From Simkania negevensis (GTDB taxonomy: Bacteria; Chlamydiota; Chlamydiia; Chlamydiales; Simkaniaceae), in NCBI GenBank assembly GCA_016191565.1, contig JACPWA010000080.1, positions 1 to 7,041 on the forward strand: DNA of 7,041 nt, written 5' to 3'. This document shows, piece after piece, positions 4,501 to 7,041 of the stretch. A program made the position numbers and the translations under genes. Within the stretch, counting starts at the first letter, position 1, and the number at the start of each line of letters is the position of its first letter. Below the pieces are notes generated by a model, which saw only the letters and a program-made list of their open reading frames with translations, made no database searches and was not told where the DNA came from.

Positions 4501-7041
4501 ATGCCTTCTTTTTTAAAAAAAATCTTTGGAACTGCGCAAAGTCGTCAGATTAAGCGGTATAGAAAAATTGTTAAACAGATCAATCTGATCGAAGAAGGAT
4601 ACCAACTCCTTTCTGCGGAGGAGATTCGCGCAAAAAAGGGGGAGCTCCAGGAGCGGCTGCAGATGGGAGCCTCTCTAGACGAGCTCCTACCAGAAGCCTA
4701 CGCCTTGGTCAAAAACGTCTGCCGAAGATTGTGTGGCACCGAGATCCATGTCTCTGGATATAATCAAAAATGGGATATGATCCCCTATGATGTCCAGCTG
4801 ATCGGGGCGATCGGAATGCACCAGGGGGTGATCGCTGAGATGGAAACAGGGGAAGGGAAAACCCTCACTGCTGCTATGCCTCTTTTTCTCAATGCACTCA
4901 CTCAAAAACCGGTTCATCTTGTCACTGTAAATGACTATCTTGCTAAGAGGGACTCTGAATGGCTGGGTGGGATTTTCCGCTATCTTGGCCTCTCTGTTGC
5001 TCCTCTTACCAATAGCACCCCCCCTCAAGACCGAAAAGGGGTCTATGAATCTGATATCGTCTACGGCACCGCTTCAGAGTTTGGATTTGACTATTTGCGA
5101 GATAATTCGATGGCTCATTCTGTTGCAGAACAGTGTCAAAGGGGGTATTATTTTGCCATCATTGATGAGGTAGACTCGATTCTGATTGATGAGGCGCGCA
5201 CTCCTCTTATTATTTCTGGTCCAGCGGCAGTATCCAGGCAGATGTATGATCTGCTCAAAAACCCTGTATCTGAGATTGTCCGTCTTCAACGAGACCATTG
5301 CAATAAACTTGCTACGGAGGGAAGAAAAACCTTAGAGCGGCTTGGAAGACTCAGCGAAGAGGAAGCGTTAGAAAAACTTTCTAAAGAGGAGCAAAAAGAG
5401 GAAGATGAGGCACTGCGCAAGCTTTGGCTGGTCGGCAAAGGGACTCCTCACAACAAGATTCTAAAGCGGGTCAAAGAGCACCCCGATCTTCGGGCTAAAC
5501 TAGAGAAATGGGAAACCTATTTTTATGCTGAGCCCAATAAAGAGGAAAAGCATGAAGCTCTTTCCGAGCTTTATATTATCGTCGACGAAAGATCGAGCGA
5601 ATTTGAGCTTACCGATAAGGGGATCAAGGCGTGGACCGAAGAGACAAAAGAGAGTCAAGATGACTTTGTGATGCTTGATCTCGGCTATGAATACGCGAGG
5701 ATTGATGAAAATCCTGCTTTTTCTGATCAGGAAAAACTCGATCAGAAAGTGCAGCTTAGAGAAGAAGATGGCAAGAGAAAAGAGCGCGCTCATAATATGA
5801 GGCAGCTTTTCCGCGCGCATCTTCTGATGGAAAAAGATGTTGATTATATCATAGAAGATAAAAAAATTGTTATCATCGATGAAAATACAGGAAGGCCGCA
5901 ACCAGGACGCCGTTTTTCTGATGGACTTCACCAATCAATCGAAGCAAAAGAGGGAGTGCCGATCCAACAAGAGACACAAACCTATGCGACAATCACCCTC
6001 CAAAATTATTTCAGGATGTATGAAAAGCTCTCTGGAATGACCGGTACTGCAATCACAGAGGCAAATGAATTTAAAGAGATTTACAAAATCGATGTTCTTC
6101 AAATTCCGACCCACCGGACCTGCATCAGAACAGATGCTGATGATGAGATCTACATGACCGAAAGGGAGAAGTACAATGCGATTTTAAAAGAAATCATTGC
6201 AGTCCATGAGAAAGGAAGACCCATACTGATCGGTACAGAATCGGTGGATACATCTGAAAAAATCTCTCATATTTTAAAGCAAAACAAGCTTAAACACTCT
6301 GTTCTCAATGCTAAAAACCATGCGCTCGAAGCAGAAGTCATTGCCTCTGCGGGACAAAAAGGGGCCATCACAGTTGCAACCAACATGGCAGGAAGAGGAA
6401 CCGATATCAAACTAGGCCCTAACATAGCAGAGGCGGGGGGACTGCATGTAATTGGTACTACCAGACACCAATCAAGACGGATCGATAGACAACTTCGAGG
6501 AAGGAGTGCAAGGCAAGGAGATCCCGGCTCTTCAAAATTCTATATCTCCTTTGAAGATCAATTAATGCGCCTTTTTGCTTCTCCTAAACTCACCGGATTT
6601 CTGCAAAGATTTCGCCCCCCAGAAGGAGAGCCGATTAGCGCAAAAGTGCTTAACAAGTCTATTGAAACGGCGCAGAAACGGATAGAGGCGCGCAACTATT
6701 CAATCCGGAAGCATACTCTTGAATATGACGATGTAATGAATAAGCAAAGACAAGAAATGTATGCTTTCAGAAATGAAGCTCTAAGAGAGGAATCTACAGT
6801 TATCATCTGCGAAGAGATTCTAGGAGAGATCTGCACTCAAAAAGGCGCTGAATTCTTTATCTCCCGAGAAATGGAAGGAGGATGGAACCCTAAAGGCTTT
6901 GCCTCCGCTTTAATGAGCCATTTTCCTGTTACCTTTGAAGAGGATGCTTTCGAAGAGGAATTTCTCAGTCTAGAGGAAATTGAAAAAGAAGCAACCCAAA
7001 AAATCTTAAATATCTTTGAGAAAAAACTCACCCACGAAAAA
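4501..7041 (+). CDS. secA: Preprotein translocase ATPase SecA, partial at right edge
   Basis: SecA is the cytoplasmic ATPase motor that pushes unfolded preproteins through the SecYEG channel. An uninterrupted frame of 847 codons runs off the right edge. Landmarks in order: Walker A AEMETGEGKT (112-121), VTVNDYLAKRD (141-151), Walker B IDEVDSILIDEARTP (221-235), NTGRPQPGRRFSDGLHQ (462-478), SGMTGTA (511-517), helicase motif NMAGRGTDI (628-636), QLRGRSARQGDPG (664-676) and the scaffold helix EYDDVMNKQRQ (741-751). Between residues about 250 and 440 the preprotein cross-linking domain carries an insertion of some 70-80 residues compared with E. coli, rich in Glu and Lys (for example residues 320-350). 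As I recall, chlamydial SecA has the same insertion and is about 970 aa, so roughly 120 residues, including any zinc-binding tail, lie beyond the window. The start MPSFLKKIFG is typical of SecA. Codons 3-8 form a T6A8 run. Confidence 0.97.
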   Translation, partial: MPSFLKKIFGTAQSRQIKRYRKIVKQINLIEEGYQLLSAEEIRAKKGELQERLQMGASLDELLPEAYALVKNVCRRLCGTEIHVSGYNQKWDMIPYDVQLIGAIGMHQGVIAEMETGEGKTLTAAMPLFLNALTQKPVHLVTVNDYLAKRDSEWLGGIFRYLGLSVAPLTNSTPPQDRKGVYESDIVYGTASEFGFDYLRDNSMAHSVAEQCQRGYYFAIIDEVDSILIDEARTPLIISGPAAVSRQMYDLLKNPVSEIVRLQRDHCNKLATEGRKTLERLGRLSEEEALEKLSKEEQKEEDEALRKLWLVGKGTPHNKILKRVKEHPDLRAKLEKWETYFYAEPNKEEKHEALSELYIIVDERSSEFELTDKGIKAWTEETKESQDDFVMLDLGYEYARIDENPAFSDQEKLDQKVQLREEDGKRKERAHNMRQLFRAHLLMEKDVDYIIEDKKIVIIDENTGRPQPGRRFSDGLHQSIEAKEGVPIQQETQTYATITLQNYFRMYEKLSGMTGTAITEANEFKEIYKIDVLQIPTHRTCIRTDADDEIYMTEREKYNAILKEIIAVHEKGRPILIGTESVDTSEKISHILKQNKLKHSVLNAKNHALEAEVIASAGQKGAITVATNMAGRGTDIKLGPNIAEAGGLHVIGTTRHQSRRIDRQLRGRSARQGDPGSSKFYISFEDQLMRLFASPKLTGFLQRFRPPEGEPISAKVLNKSIETAQKRIEARNYSIRKHTLEYDDVMNKQRQEMYAFRNEALREESTVIICEEILGEICTQKGAEFFISREMEGGWNPKGFASALMSHFPVTFEEDAFEEEFLSLEEIEKEATQKILNIFEKKLTHEK

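Noticed and set aside
5500..5934. A 144-aa minus-strand gene opposite secA
   Set aside because: It is antisense to conserved SecA motifs. Its hydrophobic Phe/Ile-rich content is what the reverse of Lys/Glu/Asp-rich codons gives.

Overview
The window looks like a piece of chromosome from a member of the Chlamydiota, most likely an 'environmental' (non-Chlamydiaceae) lineage. The main evidence is protein style. The SecA carries the long insertion and the NTGRPQPGRRFS-type motif that I associate with chlamydial SecA. The Psd is 301 aa with a GGS self-cleavage site, and the Nth has a CPARGH...CPIC tail. The cluster mnmE, nth, psd and secA also matches the neighbourhood I recall from Chlamydia (CT697-CT701). 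These are comparisons from memory; no search was run.

Layout. Positions 3-152 are the 3' end of ruvA (Holliday junction helicase adaptor). Positions 147-241 are three tandem imperfect palindromes with C-rich loops, repeated with an exact 34-nt period. They start inside the last codons of ruvA and end on the likely start codon of the next gene. Positions 240-1562 encode an AAA+ ATPase with a DUF4143-type C-terminal region and a nuclease-fold-like motif; this is the accessory-looking part of the window. Positions 1638-2891 are mnmE (tRNA wobble-uridine modification GTPase), which lacks about 40 residues of its helical domain. Positions 2888-3520 are nth (endonuclease III), overlapping mnmE by 4 nt. 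Positions 3503-4408 on the minus strand are psd (phosphatidylserine decarboxylase), meeting nth tail to tail with an 18-nt overlap. A 92-nt divergent intergenic region follows, then secA from 4501 off the right edge (847 residues visible).

How the genes relate. mnmE and nth appear to be one translationally coupled unit. psd and secA are read outward from a shared short promoter region. Most of the window is housekeeping: recombination, tRNA modification, base excision repair, phosphatidylethanolamine synthesis and protein export. The parts that stand out are the 34-nt palindromic array welded to the ATPase gene, which could be a mobile or self-regulating cassette, and the in-frame deletion in mnmE. 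I found no tRNA, rRNA, CRISPR array, transposase or phage gene.
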